Assembly: GCA_028708865.1 (NCBI GenBank)
Contig: JAQVYA010000001.1
Span: 1 to 64,000, forward strand
Source: Desulfovibrio sp.
Lineage (GTDB): Bacteria; Desulfobacterota; Desulfovibrionia; Desulfovibrionales; Desulfovibrionaceae
Reading direction: 5' to 3'
Length of the DNA: 64,000 bases
Within the stretch, counting starts at the first letter, position 1, and each line of letters opens with the position of its first letter. Under the pieces are notes generated by a model that was not told the origin of the DNA, ran no database searches, and worked only from the letters and a program-made list of their open reading frames with translations. Positions 44,705-58,463 of the stretch are shown piece by piece. The position numbers and the translations under genes were made by a program.

Positions 44705-45175
44705 ATGCCGCGCAAAGGACCCGCGCCGAAGAGGCAGGTCAATCCCGATCCGATTTACGGGAGCCGCTTGGCGTCCCGCTTTATCAACCGCTTGATGTTC
44801 AACGGAAAGAAGAACACTGCGGAACGAATTTTTTACCAATCCCTGGAAAACCTCGGCAGCACCACTTCTGAGGATCCGCTGAAGGCTTTTGAAAAGGCCT
44901 TGGAAAACGTCAAGCCCCACGTGGAGGTCAAGTCCCGCCGCGTTGGTGGTGCGACCTACCAGGTGCCTATGGAAGTGCGGCCCGAGCGCCAGTCCGCTTT
45001 GGCCATCCGCTGGCTCATCACCTACGCCCGCAATCGGGGCGAAAAAGGCATGGTTGCCCGCCTTTCCGGCGAGCTTCTGGACGCCTACAACAACCGTGGT
45101 GGTGCCGTGAAAAAGCGCGAAGACGTGCACAAAATGGCCGAAGCCAACAAGGCCTTCGCCCATTACCGCTGGTAG
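44705..45175 (+). CDS. rpsG: 30S ribosomal protein S7
   Basis: [44 protein letters not shown]. Confidence 0.99.
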   Translation: MPRKGPAPKRQVNPDPIYGSRLASRFINRLMFNGKKNTAERIFYQSLENLGSTTSEDPLKAFEKALENVKPHVEVKSRRVGGATYQVPMEVRPERQSALAIRWLITYARNRGEKGMVARLSGELLDAYNNRGGAVKKREDVHKMAEANKAFAHYRW

Positions 45176-45190
45176 CGGAGGAGAGACAGC

Positions 45191-47263
<2,073 letters not shown>

Positions 47264-47310
47264 GGCCTGCCCGGCTTTTAACTTGACAGAACTGTTATAT
47301 AGAGAGTAAG

Positions 47311-47370
47311 CCTTCGAACCGTTTTTATCTATTCGAAGGATTCCGCGCCCGCTTCGAAACGGGCAGGCGC
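47311..47370 (+). promoter_or_regulatory. Structured 5' leader upstream of the S10 operon
   Basis: CCTTCGAA(47311-47318)/TTCGAAGG(47332-47339) hairpin, then GCGCCCG-CTTCGAAA-CGGGCAGGCGC (47345-47370); three TTCGAA copies. Confidence 0.5.
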
Positions 47371-47400
47371 GTTACGACGAAACGTTTCAGGAGTACGCTT

Positions 47401-47718
47401 ATGGCGACCATGACCAGTGATCGGATCAGGATCAAACTGAAAGCATATGATTATCGTATCCTGGACAAGGCGGTCACCGAGATCGTAGACACCGCCCGGA
47501 ATACCGGTGCGGCCATCGCCGGGCCCGTTCCTTTGCCCACTGATATTCACCGGACCACGGTCCAGAAGTCCGTGCACGTGGACAAGAAGTCCCGCGAGCA
47601 GTTTGAGCAGCGCGTACACAAGCGCCTCTTGGATATTCTGGAGCCCACTCAGCAGACTGTGGACTCGCTTGGTAAGCTGTCCCTGCCCGCTGGTGTTGAC
47701 GTGGAAATTAAGCTTTAA
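47401..47718 (+). CDS. rpsJ: 30S ribosomal protein S10
   Basis: [39 protein letters not shown]. Confidence 0.99.
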   Translation: MATMTSDRIRIKLKAYDYRILDKAVTEIVDTARNTGAAIAGPVPLPTDIHRTTVQKSVHVDKKSREQFEQRVHKRLLDILEPTQQTVDSLGKLSLPAGVDVEIKL

Positions 47719-47731
47719 TTGAGAGGATACC

Positions 47732-48364
47732 ATGCCCAAAACGCTTGGATTGCTCGGAAAGAAGGTCGGGATGACCCGAATCTTCAGCGACGACGGCAGC
47801 GTGTGCCCTGTGACCGTGATTGCCGCCGGGCCGTGTCCGATCATGCAGATCAAATCCGTTGATAAGGAAGGATACAGCGCCTTGCAGGTGGCCTTCGAGG
47901 AAGTGCCGGAACGCAAAGTCAACCGCCCGGAGCGCGGCCATCAGGCCAAGGCCGGGAAGGGCTTTTTCCGCCACACCGTGGAGTGCCGCATCGACAACGC
48001 TGGGGAATATGAAGTGGGTCAGGAACTGACCGTGGACATGTTCAAGATCGGTGACACCGTCAAGGTGTCCGGCACCAGCAAGGGAAAAGGTTTCCAGGGC
48101 GTTATGAAGCGCTGGAACTTCGGTGGTCAACGGGCTTCCCACGGCGCGGAAAAAGTGCACCGCTCCCCGGGCTCTGTTGGTAATGCCACGTTCCCGGGAC
48201 GCATCTGGAAGAATAAAAAGATGCCCGGCCACATGGGCGCTCGGAACGTCACTCTTCCCAGCGTGGAAGTGATCGATGTCCGCCCCGAAGAAAACATCAT
48301 CGTGGTCAAGGGTCAGATTCCGGGCCCCAATAATGGCTTGGTGATGATCCGCAAGAAGAATTAG
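47732..48364 (+). CDS. rplC: 50S ribosomal protein L3
   Basis: [26 protein letters not shown]...[21 protein letters not shown]. Confidence 0.99.
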   Translation: MPKTLGLLGKKVGMTRIFSDDGSVCPVTVIAAGPCPIMQIKSVDKEGYSALQVAFEEVPERKVNRPERGHQAKAGKGFFRHTVECRIDNAGEYEVGQELTVDMFKIGDTVKVSGTSKGKGFQGVMKRWNFGGQRASHGAEKVHRSPGSVGNATFPGRIWKNKKMPGHMGARNVTLPSVEVIDVRPEENIIVVKGQIPGPNNGLVMIRKKN

Positions 48365-48375
48365 GGGAGTCCGAC

Positions 48376-48996
48376 ATGGCCAAAGTGAACGTGTTCGACC
48401 AGAATAATAAGGAAGTGGGCAGCATCGAGCTGGCCCCTGAGGTCTTTGAGGTGGAAGTCAAACCCGAGATCATGCATCTCGTGGTGCGCGCCTACCATGC
48501 CGCGGGGCGTGCCGGAACGCATGCCACCCGCAACCGCGCCATCAAGACCGGCGGCGGGCGTAAGCCTTGGCGTCAGAAGGGAACCGGCCGCGCCCGTGCG
48601 GGCAGCGTGCGGTCCCCCCTGTGGCGCGGCGGTGCGATTGTCTTCGGCCCACAGCCCCGTTCCTATGACTTCAAAGTCAATAAAAAGGTGCGGAGCCTGG
48701 CGCTGAAGATGGCTTTGTCTTCCAGGCTTTCCGAGGAAAGTCTCAAGGTTGTCAATGTGATTGACCTGCCTGAGATCAAAACCAAGAACTTCGTCCAGGT
48801 GACGAAGTCCCTGGGACTCGAAAAAGCCTTGATTGTTGCGAAGGATGCTGATACTAATCTCGTCCTTTCTGCCCGGAACTTGCCGGGAATTAAGGTGGTT
48901 GAGGCCGATAAGCTCAATGTCTATGATGTGCTTCGTTATCCTGCCCTTGTTTTGCTTGAGGGAGCGGCGGAGCGCGTCCAGGAAAGGCTGAAATAA
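48376..48996 (+). CDS. rplD: 50S ribosomal protein L4
   Basis: GGGRKPWRQKGTGRARAGSVRSPLWRGGAIVFGPQPR. Confidence 0.99.
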   Translation: MAKVNVFDQNNKEVGSIELAPEVFEVEVKPEIMHLVVRAYHAAGRAGTHATRNRAIKTGGGRKPWRQKGTGRARAGSVRSPLWRGGAIVFGPQPRSYDFKVNKKVRSLALKMALSSRLSEESLKVVNVIDLPEIKTKNFVQVTKSLGLEKALIVAKDADTNLVLSARNLPGIKVVEADKLNVYDVLRYPALVLLEGAAERVQERLK

Positions 48997-48997
48997 C

Positions 48998-49288
48998 ATG
49001 GATTACACCCAGGTTTTGCTCAAGCCGCTGATCTCGGAAAAGGCCACTCTGGCCAAGGAAGAGTGCAATAGCGTAGCCTTCTACGTGCACCCCTCCGCCA
49101 ATAAGATCGAGGTCAAAAATGCGGTCGAGAAGGCCTTCGACGTCACTGTCGAGGCCGTCAACATCGTCAACCGGAAGTCCCGGGACAGGAAGCGCTTCGG
49201 TCGTCTTGTTGGTCGTATCGCCGGCCACAAGAAGGCCTACGTGCGTTTGGCGCCCGGCAGTAAGATTGATCTGTTCGAAGGAGTGTAA
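48998..49288 (+). CDS. rplW: 50S ribosomal protein L23
   Basis: [43 protein letters not shown]. Confidence 0.98.
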   Translation: MDYTQVLLKPLISEKATLAKEECNSVAFYVHPSANKIEVKNAVEKAFDVTVEAVNIVNRKSRDRKRFGRLVGRIAGHKKAYVRLAPGSKIDLFEGV

Positions 49289-49290
49289 GA

Positions 49291-50121
<831 letters not shown>

Positions 50122-50130
50122 GAGACAGTC

Positions 50131-50406
50131 ATGCCCAGATCGCTGAAAAAAGGTCCGTTTGTAGACGGACACCTGCTCAGGAAAGTCGAGCGGGCCAATG
50201 AGAACCAGGACCGTCGGGTCATTCAGACCTGGTCCCGCCGTTCTACCATCATTCCCGAGATGGTGGGCCTGACCTTTGCCGTGCATAACGGTAAGAAGTT
50301 CATTCCGGTGTTCGTGACAGAGAACATGGTCGGACACAAGCTGGGCGAATTTTCGCCCACCCGTACCTTCTTTGGTCACGCCGCCGACAAGAAAGGCAAG
50401 AAGTAG
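50131..50406 (+). CDS. rpsS: 30S ribosomal protein S19
   Basis: [44 protein letters not shown]. Confidence 0.99.
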   Translation: MPRSLKKGPFVDGHLLRKVERANENQDRRVIQTWSRRSTIIPEMVGLTFAVHNGKKFIPVFVTENMVGHKLGEFSPTRTFFGHAADKKGKK

Positions 50407-50419
50407 GGGGTAGAGAAAC

Positions 50420-50752
50420 ATGGAAGCTAAAGCTGTCAGTAAGTTTCTCCGGGTCTCCCCTCGCAAGGTTCGCCTTGTTGCCAAAAATATTAACGGCAAG
50501 CCGGTCGAGGACGCGTTGAACCTGTTGCGGTTTACGCCGAACAAGTCCGCGGCCATTCTGAGGAAAGTGCTCTACTCCGCGGTCGCGAACGCGGAGCAGA
50601 AGCCCGGTGTGGATGTGGATTCGCTCAAGGTTCACCAGGTCATCGTCAACGAAGGCCCCACCTGGAAGCGCATTCAGCCGCGAGCCATGGGCCGCGCCTA
50701 TCGCATCCGTAAGCGCACCAGCCACATCACCGTCGTCGTGAAGGAAATGTAA
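50420..50752 (+). CDS. rplV: 50S ribosomal protein L22
   Basis: KFLRVSPRKVRLVAKNINGKPVEDALNLLRFTPNKSA. Confidence 0.99.
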   Translation: MEAKAVSKFLRVSPRKVRLVAKNINGKPVEDALNLLRFTPNKSAAILRKVLYSAVANAEQKPGVDVDSLKVHQVIVNEGPTWKRIQPRAMGRAYRIRKRTSHITVVVKEM

Positions 50753-50761
50753 GGTACCGTC

Positions 50762-51403
50762 ATGGGTCAGAAAGTTCATCCGTACGGCTTCAGGCTGGGG
50801 TACAATAAGAACTGGCTTTCGCGCTGGTTCAGCAAGAAGGATTACCCCGCGTTCGTCTTTGAGGACGACCGCCTGCGCAAGTACGTCAAGAAAAAGCTGT
50901 ACCAAGCCGGCATCTCCCGCATCGAGATTGAACGCGCCGGTGGTAAGGTTCGACTGATCATCCACACCGCACGTCCGGGCATCGTCATCGGACGCAAGGG
51001 GTCGGAGATCGAAAAGTTGCGCGAAGATTTGAGGAAAAAGTTCCAGACCGAGTTCACCATTGAAGTGAACGAGATCCGTCGTCCTGAGACGGATGCCCAG
51101 CTCGTGGCTGAGAACATCGCCCTCCAGCTGGAGCGCCGAGTGGCCTTCCGCCGCGCCATGAAGCGTACTGTGGGCCTTGCCCGCCGCTTTGGTGCTGAAG
51201 GCATCAAGGTCTTTTGTGCCGGTCGTCTGGCCGGTGCCGAGATCGCTCGCTCCGAATGGTATCGCGATGGTCGTGTGCCTCTGCACACCCTGCGTGCCGA
51301 TATTGATTACGGCTATGCTGTGGCTCGCACCACCTACGGCGTCATCGGCGTGAAGGTCTGGATTTTCAAAGGTGAAATTCTCGACCACGAGGTGGAACAA
51401 TAA
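50762..51403 (+). CDS. rpsC: 30S ribosomal protein S3
   Basis: [29 protein letters not shown]...[15 protein letters not shown] (KH). Confidence 0.99.
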   Translation: MGQKVHPYGFRLGYNKNWLSRWFSKKDYPAFVFEDDRLRKYVKKKLYQAGISRIEIERAGGKVRLIIHTARPGIVIGRKGSEIEKLREDLRKKFQTEFTIEVNEIRRPETDAQLVAENIALQLERRVAFRRAMKRTVGLARRFGAEGIKVFCAGRLAGAEIARSEWYRDGRVPLHTLRADIDYGYAVARTTYGVIGVKVWIFKGEILDHEVEQ

Positions 51404-51819
51404 TGCTTGCTCCTAGAAAAGTTAAATACCGCAAGCGGCAAAAGGGGCGCATCAAGGGCAAAGCCCAGCGCGGCAGCACGGTTTCCTTCGGCGATATTGC
51501 GCTGAAGACCCTGGACCACGGCAAGCTGACCAGTCAGCAGATCGAGTCCGCCCGTGTCGCCATCATGCGCCACATCAAGCGTGGCGGTCAGGTGTGGATT
51601 CGCGTCTTCCCCGACGTTCCCATCACAAAAAAGCCCGCTGAAGTCCGCATGGGTAAGGGTAAAGGCGCTCCCGAGGGCTGGTGCGCTCCGGTGAAACCCG
51701 GCCGCATCCTGTACGAAGTCAAGGGCGTCAGCCTAGAGCTGGCCAAGGAAGCTCTCAAGCGCGCTTCCTACAAGCTGCCCGTTCGCACCACCATCGTGGT
51801 CAAAGAGGGGGTGGAATAA
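51403..51819 (+). CDS. rplP: 50S ribosomal protein L16
   Basis: [37 protein letters not shown]. Confidence 0.99.
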   Translation: MLAPRKVKYRKRQKGRIKGKAQRGSTVSFGDIALKTLDHGKLTSQQIESARVAIMRHIKRGGQVWIRVFPDVPITKKPAEVRMGKGKGAPEGWCAPVKPGRILYEVKGVSLELAKEALKRASYKLPVRTTIVVKEGVE

Positions 51820-52016
51820 TGCAAAGTGTCAAGGAACTTCGCGAGATGGACGACAAGAAGCTCGCTGAGACCCTGGCCGAATCGCGTCAGGAGCTGTTCT
51901 CCAAGCGTTTCCAGCATGCCACCGCGCAGCTGGAAAACACCCAGCAGCTTCCGGAACTGAAGAAAACCATCGCCCGCATTCTCACTATCCAGCGGGAACG
52001 CGCCGTGGGAGCGTAA
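51819..52016 (+). CDS. rpmC: 50S ribosomal protein L29
   Basis: [65 protein letters not shown]; start trimmed to 51819. Confidence 0.97.
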   Translation: MQSVKELREMDDKKLAETLAESRQELFSKRFQHATAQLENTQQLPELKKTIARILTIQRERAVGA

Positions 52017-52019
52017 GAT

Positions 52020-52286
52020 ATGGCCGAGCTTAAGTTTAAAGGCAACCGGCGTATGCTGACCGGCCTGGTCATCAGCGACAAAGCCGACAAGACCATTGTC
52101 GTGCGTGTCGAGACCTTGGTTAAGCACCCGTTGCTCAAGAAATATGTGCGTCGCCGCAATAAGTTCATGGCCCATGATCCGGCCAATGAGTGCAGTATCG
52201 GCGATAAGGTACAGATCGTGGAGTACCGCCCTCTCTCCAAGCAGAAGCGGTGGCATCTCGTCAAGATTCTTGAAAAGGCTGTGTAG
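52020..52286 (+). CDS. rpsQ: 30S ribosomal protein S17
   Basis: [45 protein letters not shown]. Confidence 0.98.
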   Translation: MAELKFKGNRRMLTGLVISDKADKTIVVRVETLVKHPLLKKYVRRRNKFMAHDPANECSIGDKVQIVEYRPLSKQKRWHLVKILEKAV

Positions 52287-52294
52287 GTGTAGCC

Positions 52295-52663
52295 ATGATC
52301 CAGGTGGAATCCAATCTCGACGTGGCTGACAACTCCGGCGCCAAGCGACTGTCCTGCATCAAGGTGCTGGGCGGATCCCGCCGGCGGTATGCCACGGTCG
52401 GTGACATCATTAAGGTTTCGGTCAAAGAGGCCATGCCGCACTCCAAGGTGAAAAAGGGCGATGTCCTCAACGCCGTGATCGTGCGGACCAAGAAAGAGGT
52501 GGGCCGTCCGGACGGTTCCTACATAAAGTTTGACACCAACTCCGCCGTGCTGCTGAACAACTCCATGGAGCCCATCGGCACCCGTATCTTTGGTCCGGTG
52601 GCCCGTGAGTTGCGGCAGAGGAACTTTATGAAGATCGTCTCTCTTGCCCCCGAGGTCCTGTAA
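52295..52663 (+). CDS. rplN: 50S ribosomal protein L14
   Basis: [46 protein letters not shown]. Confidence 0.99.
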   Translation: MIQVESNLDVADNSGAKRLSCIKVLGGSRRRYATVGDIIKVSVKEAMPHSKVKKGDVLNAVIVRTKKEVGRPDGSYIKFDTNSAVLLNNSMEPIGTRIFGPVARELRQRNFMKIVSLAPEVL

Positions 52664-52677
52664 GGAGGGCCTTAACT

Positions 52678-52998
52678 ATGAAGTGCAAGATCAAAAAAGA
52701 CGACAAGGTGATGGTCATCGCCGGGAAGGACAAGGGCAAGATCGGAAAGGTCCTGCGCGTCCAGCGCAAAAAGGACACGATTTTGGTCGAAAAGGTGAAC
52801 ATGGTCCAGCGCCACACCAAGGCCAATCCGTACGCCAGTCAGCCCGGTGGGATCATCGAGAAAGAGGCCCCCATCCATGTCTCCAACGTGATGGTCGTTT
52901 GCGACGCCTGCGCCAAGCCGGCCCGCATCGGCTACACCGAGACCAAGGACGGGAAAAAGGTCCGCTACTGCAAAAAATGCAACGAACAGTTTGATTAG
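52678..52998 (+). CDS. rplX: 50S ribosomal protein L24
   Basis: [44 protein letters not shown] (KOW). Confidence 0.98.
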   Translation: MKCKIKKDDKVMVIAGKDKGKIGKVLRVQRKKDTILVEKVNMVQRHTKANPYASQPGGIIEKEAPIHVSNVMVVCDACAKPARIGYTETKDGKKVRYCKKCNEQFD

Positions 52999-53008
52999 GG
53001 GCTGATAC

Positions 53009-53548
53009 ATGACTCGTCTTGAGAAAATCTATCGCGAGAAGGTGGTGCCCGCTCTGCAAAAAGAGTTCGGGTACAAAAGCCCCATGGAGCTGCCCCGTCT
53101 GGAAAAGGTGTCGTTGAACATCGGTCTTGGCGAAGCCAGCCAGAACAGCAAACTCATTGAGGACGCGACGGAAGAATTGACCCGCATCGCCGGCCAGCAT
53201 GCCGTGATCACCCGGGCCAAGAAATCCATCGCGCAGTTCAAGCTCCGTGAGGGGATGCCCATCGGGTGCCGCGTCACGCTTCGTCATGATCGGATGTGGG
53301 ACTTCTTTGATAAATTGGTGAGCTTTGCTCTGCCCCGTGTTCGCGACTTCCGGGGTGTCCCGGATCGCGGCTTTGACGGGCGCGGCAACTTCACCATGGG
53401 CATCAAGGAACACACGATTTTTCCCGAGGTCGATATCGACCGCGTGGAACGGGTGAAGGGCATGAACATCACTGTCACCACGACTGCCAAGACGGACAAG
53501 GAAGGCAAAATGCTTCTTGATCTGCTTGGTATGCCCTTCAAAAAGTAG
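53009..53548 (+). CDS. rplE: 50S ribosomal protein L5
   Basis: [36 protein letters not shown]. Confidence 0.99.
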   Translation: MTRLEKIYREKVVPALQKEFGYKSPMELPRLEKVSLNIGLGEASQNSKLIEDATEELTRIAGQHAVITRAKKSIAQFKLREGMPIGCRVTLRHDRMWDFFDKLVSFALPRVRDFRGVPDRGFDGRGNFTMGIKEHTIFPEVDIDRVERVKGMNITVTTTAKTDKEGKMLLDLLGMPFKK

Positions 53549-53560
53549 GAGGATACCGGT

Positions 53561-53746
53561 TTGGCCAGGACATCTCTTCGGGTCAAGGCTCAACGCAAGC
53601 CGAAGTTCAAGGTTCGCGCCTATAATCGCTGCCCCATCTGCGGGCGTTCGCGTGCGTTTCTGCGCCGGTACGGCATTTGCCGCATCTGTTTCCGCAACAA
53701 GGCGCTTGCCGGTGAACTTCCCGGCGTTCGCAAAGCGAGCTGGTAA
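53561..53746 (+). CDS. rpsN: 30S ribosomal protein S14 (zinc-binding type)
   Basis: [63 protein letters not shown] start. Confidence 0.98.
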   Translation: MARTSLRVKAQRKPKFKVRAYNRCPICGRSRAFLRRYGICRICFRNKALAGELPGVRKASW

Positions 53747-53758
53747 GGAGATCACGCA

Positions 53759-54142
53759 ATGAGCGTTATTGATCCCATTTCCGATATGCTGAGCCGTGTC
53801 AGGAATGCCTACGGTGCGTACCACAAAAGTGTGGACATCCCCGCTTCCAAAATGAAGCAGGCCATCGCCGGCATCCTGAAGGATCAGGGATACATCACCG
53901 ACTATTCGGTTGAGGAACGGAACATCAACATCCAGTTGAAGTACTCTGACGGCAAGTCGCTCGTCACCGGACTGCGCAAGGTCAGCAAGCCTGGCCGCCG
54001 CGTTTACGTGGGGGCGGGCGAGATCCCCTCTGTGCAGAACGGTCTCGGCATCTGCATCCTTTCCACCTCTCGCGGGGTGATGGAAGGAGCGCAGGCCCGC
54101 GCCGAGAATGTGGGCGGCGAGCTGCTGTGCGAGATCTGGTAG
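53759..54142 (+). CDS. rpsH: 30S ribosomal protein S8
   Basis: DPISDMLSRVRNAYGAYHKSVDIPASKMKQAIAGILKDQGYI. Confidence 0.99.
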   Translation: MSVIDPISDMLSRVRNAYGAYHKSVDIPASKMKQAIAGILKDQGYITDYSVEERNINIQLKYSDGKSLVTGLRKVSKPGRRVYVGAGEIPSVQNGLGICILSTSRGVMEGAQARAENVGGELLCEIW

Positions 54143-54155
54143 CGAGGATTGTGAT

Positions 54156-54689
54156 ATGTCCAGAATAGGAAAACAACCCATCGCCATCCCGTCCGGCGTG
54201 GAAGTCTCCCTGGGAGACGAAATCAAGGTCAAAGGCCCGAAGGGTGCCTTGTCCACTCCCGCGGATGCCAGCGTCGATTATAAAATCGAGGACGGCCAGG
54301 TCATCATTACCCGTAAGGACGACTCCCGCAGGGCGCGTGCCCAGCACGGGCTGCGTCGTACGCTGTTGGCCAACTGCGTGGATGGCGTCAGCAAGGGCTT
54401 TGAAAAGAGCCTTGAGGTCATTGGCGTGGGCTACAAGGTCCAGGTTGCGGGCAAAAGCGTGGTTCTCACGGTGGGATATTCCCATCCTGTTGAATTCCCT
54501 CTGCCTGCCGGGATTGAGGCCAAGGTCGAAGGCAGCAAGCTGACCATCAGTGGAGCGGATAAGCAGCTGGTGGGTGAAGTTGCCGCTAAGATTCGCAAGG
54601 TGCGTCCGCCCGAGCCGTACAAGGGCAAGGGCATCAAGTATCTTGACGAGCAGATCAGACGTAAGGCCGGTAAGTCCGGCAGCAAATAA
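54156..54689 (+). CDS. rplF: 50S ribosomal protein L6
   Basis: MSRIGKQPIAIPSGVEVSLGDEIKVKGPKGAL...PPEPYKGKGIKY; start trimmed to 54156. Confidence 0.98.
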   Translation: MSRIGKQPIAIPSGVEVSLGDEIKVKGPKGALSTPADASVDYKIEDGQVIITRKDDSRRARAQHGLRRTLLANCVDGVSKGFEKSLEVIGVGYKVQVAGKSVVLTVGYSHPVEFPLPAGIEAKVEGSKLTISGADKQLVGEVAAKIRKVRPPEPYKGKGIKYLDEQIRRKAGKSGSK

Positions 54690-54701
54690 CGGGGGAAAGC
54701 T

Positions 54702-55061
54702 ATGAAGCTTACCAAGGAACAAGCCCGGCGGCGCAGAAAGGCCCGCATCCGGAAGAAGATTTCCGGTACGGTCGAGCGGCCCCGCATGGTGGTTTTCCGT
54801 TCCAACTCCCATTTGTATGTCCAACTTGTGGACGATGTCATGGGAGTGACCCTGGCCAGCTCTTCCACCTTGACTTTGAGCAAGGAAAAGGGCGAGATGC
54901 ATCCCAACCGCGAGTCCGCCACGGAAGTGGGTAAGGACATTGCCGGGAAGGCCAAGGAGCGGAACATCGAGCAGGTGGTCTTCGACCGCAATGGGTATAT
55001 TTACCACGGACGAGTGAAAGCCCTTGCTGACGGCGCCCGTGAGGGCGGCCTGAAATTCTAG
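54702..55061 (+). CDS. rplR: 50S ribosomal protein L18
   Basis: [37 protein letters not shown]. Confidence 0.98.
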   Translation: MKLTKEQARRRRKARIRKKISGTVERPRMVVFRSNSHLYVQLVDDVMGVTLASSSTLTLSKEKGEMHPNRESATEVGKDIAGKAKERNIEQVVFDRNGYIYHGRVKALADGAREGGLKF

Positions 55062-55083
55062 GGCCAATCGAAGGATACGGACG

Positions 55084-55575
55084 ATGGAACAGAACGATTC
55101 CGGGCTGATTGAAAAGATCGTGTACCTGAACCGCGTGGCCAAAGTGGTCAAGGGTGGGCGAAGGTTCTCCTTCAGCTGCCTGGCGGTTGTCGGCGACGGC
55201 GAAGGCAGCGTGGGCTACGGCCTCGGAAAGGCCAACGAGGTCCCTGAGGCCATCCGCAAAGCCACCGAGCGTGCCAAAAAGGCCATGATCAGGGTTCCCC
55301 TGCTGGACGGAACGCTTCCGTATGAGACTCTCGGACGCTACGGCGCCGGGCGTGTCATGCTTAAGCCCGCCAGCCGAGGTACGGGTATCATCGCTGGCGG
55401 ACCTGTACGTGCCATTATGGAAGCAGTCGGGGTGCACGACATCCTGACCAAGGCCATCGGCACCAACAATCCGCATAACGTGCTCCGGGCGACCATGGCT
55501 GGTCTGGCTTCCCTGCGCAGTGCCGAGGAAGTTTCCGAACTGCGTGGATTGAAGGTTGAGACCCCCCGGAAGTAA
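55084..55575 (+). CDS. rpsE: 30S ribosomal protein S5
   Basis: [51 protein letters not shown]. Confidence 0.99.
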   Translation: MEQNDSGLIEKIVYLNRVAKVVKGGRRFSFSCLAVVGDGEGSVGYGLGKANEVPEAIRKATERAKKAMIRVPLLDGTLPYETLGRYGAGRVMLKPASRGTGIIAGGPVRAIMEAVGVHDILTKAIGTNNPHNVLRATMAGLASLRSAEEVSELRGLKVETPRK

Positions 55576-55607
55576 CTCGTCCGGATTAAGCAGGTAAGGA
55601 GACAGCC

Positions 55608-55787
55608 ATGGCACAGGTTACTGTGAAGCTTGTAAAAAGCAAAATCGGGTGCACGCCTAAACAGCGTGCCACCTTGGCGGCCCTCGGTCTGCGGAAGATT
55701 CGCCAGGAGAAATCCTTCGATGATTCCCCGGTCGTGCAGGGCATGATCAATAAAGTGAAGCACCTTGTGGAGGTTGTTGGATCATGA
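55608..55787 (+). CDS. rpmD: 50S ribosomal protein L30 (missing from ORF track)
   Basis: Manual translation MAQVTVKLVKSKIGCTPKQRATLAALGLRKIRQEKSFDDSPVVQGMINKVKHLVEVVGS*; stop overlaps rplO start. Confidence 0.96.
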   Translation: MAQVTVKLVKSKIGCTPKQRATLAALGLRKIRQEKSFDDSPVVQGMINKVKHLVEVVGS

Positions 55788-56239
55788 AGCTCCACGAATT
55801 GTACCCTTTTCCGGAGCAGACCAAGGACCGCAAGCGTATTGGCCGCGGTTCCGGCTCCGGCTGGGGAAAAACCAGCGGAAAAGGCCACAAGGGACAAAAG
55901 AGCCGCTCCGGCGCCTCTATCCCGGCCTGGTTCGAGGGCGGCCAAATGCCGCTCATGCGCCGCCTTCCCAAGCGCGGCTTCAAGAATCCGTTCCGGGTGG
56001 AATACGCGGCCATCAACCTGGGTCAGCTTTTGGCGGCCTTTGAAGGCAAAAGCGAAATCACCCTTGACGACATCTATGAACGTGGCCTGTGCAAGGTCGG
56101 TGCCCCGGTGAAAGTCCTGGGCGGTGGTGAGGTCTCTTCGGCCGTCTCCATCGAGGCCCACAGGTTCAGTGCCTCGGCAGCCGATAAGATTGCCAAGGCT
56201 GGCGGCACCGCCAAGTCCATCGAAGTTCAGGAAGGATAA
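55784..56239 (+). CDS. rplO: 50S ribosomal protein L15
   Basis: MKLHELYPFPEQTKDRKRIGRGSGSGWGKTSGKGHKGQKSRSG. Confidence 0.98.
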   Translation: MKLHELYPFPEQTKDRKRIGRGSGSGWGKTSGKGHKGQKSRSGASIPAWFEGGQMPLMRRLPKRGFKNPFRVEYAAINLGQLLAAFEGKSEITLDDIYERGLCKVGAPVKVLGGGEVSSAVSIEAHRFSASAADKIAKAGGTAKSIEVQEG

Positions 56240-56242
56240 CAC

Positions 56243-57562
56243 GTGGCACTCTCTGGCGTTGAGAATCTTGCGCGACTGCCCGAATTGAAGAAGCGGCTTC
56301 TGTGGACGCTGCTTCTTCTTTTCGTCTATCGCATCGGCATTCATATCCCGGTTCCGGGCGTGAACGGTCCGGCCCTTGCTTCCATTTTTGAAGAAGCGGC
56401 CGGAACCCTTCTGGGGCTGTTCAACATGTTCTCGGGCGGCGGATTGCAGAATCTGTCCATCTTCGCGCTGGGCATCATGCCCTACATCTCGGCCTCCATC
56501 ATTCTGCAACTGCTCACCGTGGTCAGCCCCGAGCTGAAGCGGTTGCAAAAGGAGGAAGGACAGGCCGGGCGCAAGAAGATCACCCAGTATACCCGTTACG
56601 GCACCGTGCTGATTTCCCTGGTGCAGGGGCTTGGCATTGCCGTGGGACTGGAAAGCATGGTCAGCCCCATCGGCCCGGTGGTTTCTCCGGAAACCGCAGG
56701 CTGGTCTTTCCGGATTATTACCGTGGTCACCATGGTCACGGGTACGGTTTTCCTGATGTGGCTCGGTGAAAAGCTCACGGAAAAGGGGATCGGCAACGGC
56801 ATCTCGCTGATTATCTTTGGCGGTATTGTTGCCGGACTTCCCAGTGCCGTGGCTCGTACCTTCTCGTTCATGAGCGAGGGGATCATGAGTCCGTTGTTCG
56901 TTCTGGTGCTCGTGGCCGGCATGGTCGGCGTTTTGGTCTTGATTGTGTTTGTGGAACGCGGCCAGCGTCGCATCCCCATTCACTACGCCAAGCGCCAGAT
57001 GGGTCGCCGCATGTATGGCGGGCAGACCACACACCTGCCGTTGCGGGTAAACACTGCCGGTGTTATCCCGCCCATTTTTGCCTCGAGTTTGCTGCTCTTC
57101 CCGGGCACTATCGCCCAGTTTTCGGACATGGCTTGGTTGAACGCCATTTCCGATCTCATGCAGCCCACCTCTATCGTATACAACCTCCTCTACGTGGTGG
57201 TCGTGGTTTTCTTCTGCTATTTTTACACCGCCATCGTTTTTGATCCCAAAGGGATCGCCGAGAATATCCAGAAGCAGGGCGGCTTCATTCCGGGCATTCG
57301 TCCCGGTGCCAAGACTCGTGAGTACATTGATCGCGTTCTGGCACGCATCACCCTCTGGGGATCGCTGTATGTCTCCGCTATCTGCGTCCTGCCCATGTTC
57401 CTGATTGCCCAGTTCAACGTCCCGTTTTACTTCGGCGGCACTTCGCTGCTGATTATCGTGGGCGTGGCCATGGACTTCATGGGGCAGGTGGAATCCTACA
57501 TGATTTCTCGCCAGTATGAGGGCCTGATGGGCAAGTCTGGCAGAATTAAAGGTAGGCGTTAG
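56243..57562 (+). CDS. secY: Preprotein translocase subunit SecY
   Basis: ELKKRLLWTLLLLFVYRIGIHIPVPGVN...GIGNGISLIIFGGIVAGLP; GTG start. Confidence 0.99.
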   Translation: MALSGVENLARLPELKKRLLWTLLLLFVYRIGIHIPVPGVNGPALASIFEEAAGTLLGLFNMFSGGGLQNLSIFALGIMPYISASIILQLLTVVSPELKRLQKEEGQAGRKKITQYTRYGTVLISLVQGLGIAVGLESMVSPIGPVVSPETAGWSFRIITVVTMVTGTVFLMWLGEKLTEKGIGNGISLIIFGGIVAGLPSAVARTFSFMSEGIMSPLFVLVLVAGMVGVLVLIVFVERGQRRIPIHYAKRQMGRRMYGGQTTHLPLRVNTAGVIPPIFASSLLLFPGTIAQFSDMAWLNAISDLMQPTSIVYNLLYVVVVVFFCYFYTAIVFDPKGIAENIQKQGGFIPGIRPGAKTREYIDRVLARITLWGSLYVSAICVLPMFLIAQFNVPFYFGGTSLLIIVGVAMDFMGQVESYMISRQYEGLMGKSGRIKGRR

Positions 57563-57565
57563 ACG

Positions 57566-58336
57566 TTGAAGAAGTTCAGAGGAGTTTTCCTCAAGAACGA
57601 TAGGGAGATCGGCCTCATGCGTGAGGCCAATCGCATGGTCTCGAAGATTCTTGACGAGTTGGGACGCGCGGTAAAACCGGGCGTCTCAACCATGCTCTTC
57701 GAGGAAATCGCCCAGGAAAAGTGCCGGGAATTTGGTGTCCGGCCTGCTTTCCAGGGATACGGCGGCTTTCCTTATGCACTGTGCTGCTCGGTCAACGAAG
57801 AAGTCGTGCATGGCTTCCCCTCGAAGACCAGAGTGCTTCAGGAAGGCGACATCGTCAGTTTTGACATGGGTGTTATTTATGAAGGGTTCAATGGCGACTC
57901 CGCCCGGACCTTTGGTGTTGGTAACGTCAGCGACACCGCCCGGCAACTGATGGATGTCACACGAGAATCCCTGATGAAGGGGATTGCCATGGCCCGGCCC
58001 GGACGAAATCTTTATGAGGTTTCCCGGGCTGTGCAGGAACATGCCGAGGCTGCTGGATTCGGCGTGGTTCGTCGCTTTGTGGGACATGGCATTGGAACAC
58101 GGCTTCATGAAAAGCCGGAAATCCCCAACTTTGTTCCCAAGGGCCTGCCTGGGCTGGTGCTCAAACCCGGGATGACCCTGGCTATTGAGCCCATGATTAC
58201 CGAAGGGGATCCCGATGTGGAAGTCCTTTCGGACAAGTGGACGGCGGTGACGAAAGACAGAAAGCTGTCGGCTCATTTCGAGCACACCATTGCCGTCACT
58301 TCGGACGGGCCTGTTATTTTAAGCCGGTCCGACTAG
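57566..58336 (+). CDS. map: Methionine aminopeptidase type I
   Basis: IGLMREANRMVSKILDELGRAVKPGVST...HGFPSKTRVLQEGDIVSFDMGVIYEGFNGDSARTF...GHGIGTRLHEKPEIPNF; TTG start. Confidence 0.98.
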   Translation: MKKFRGVFLKNDREIGLMREANRMVSKILDELGRAVKPGVSTMLFEEIAQEKCREFGVRPAFQGYGGFPYALCCSVNEEVVHGFPSKTRVLQEGDIVSFDMGVIYEGFNGDSARTFGVGNVSDTARQLMDVTRESLMKGIAMARPGRNLYEVSRAVQEHAEAAGFGVVRRFVGHGIGTRLHEKPEIPNFVPKGLPGLVLKPGMTLAIEPMITEGDPDVEVLSDKWTAVTKDRKLSAHFEHTIAVTSDGPVILSRSD

Positions 58337-58434
58337 GAAGTGGTTTGGCGAAACCCTTGCGGTTTCCTGGAAACTGCTGTAAAAGACACCTTCGCTTTTT
58401 CCCGACGTGGAACGTTGGGTGCTGTGAAAGGCAT

Positions 58435-58463
58435 ATGACTTTAAGGGGTTATTCCCGTACAAT
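58435..58463 (+). promoter_or_regulatory. Putative promoter ahead of rpmJ/alpha operon
   Basis: ATGACT - 17 nt - TACAAT in a ~150 nt gap. Confidence 0.4.
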
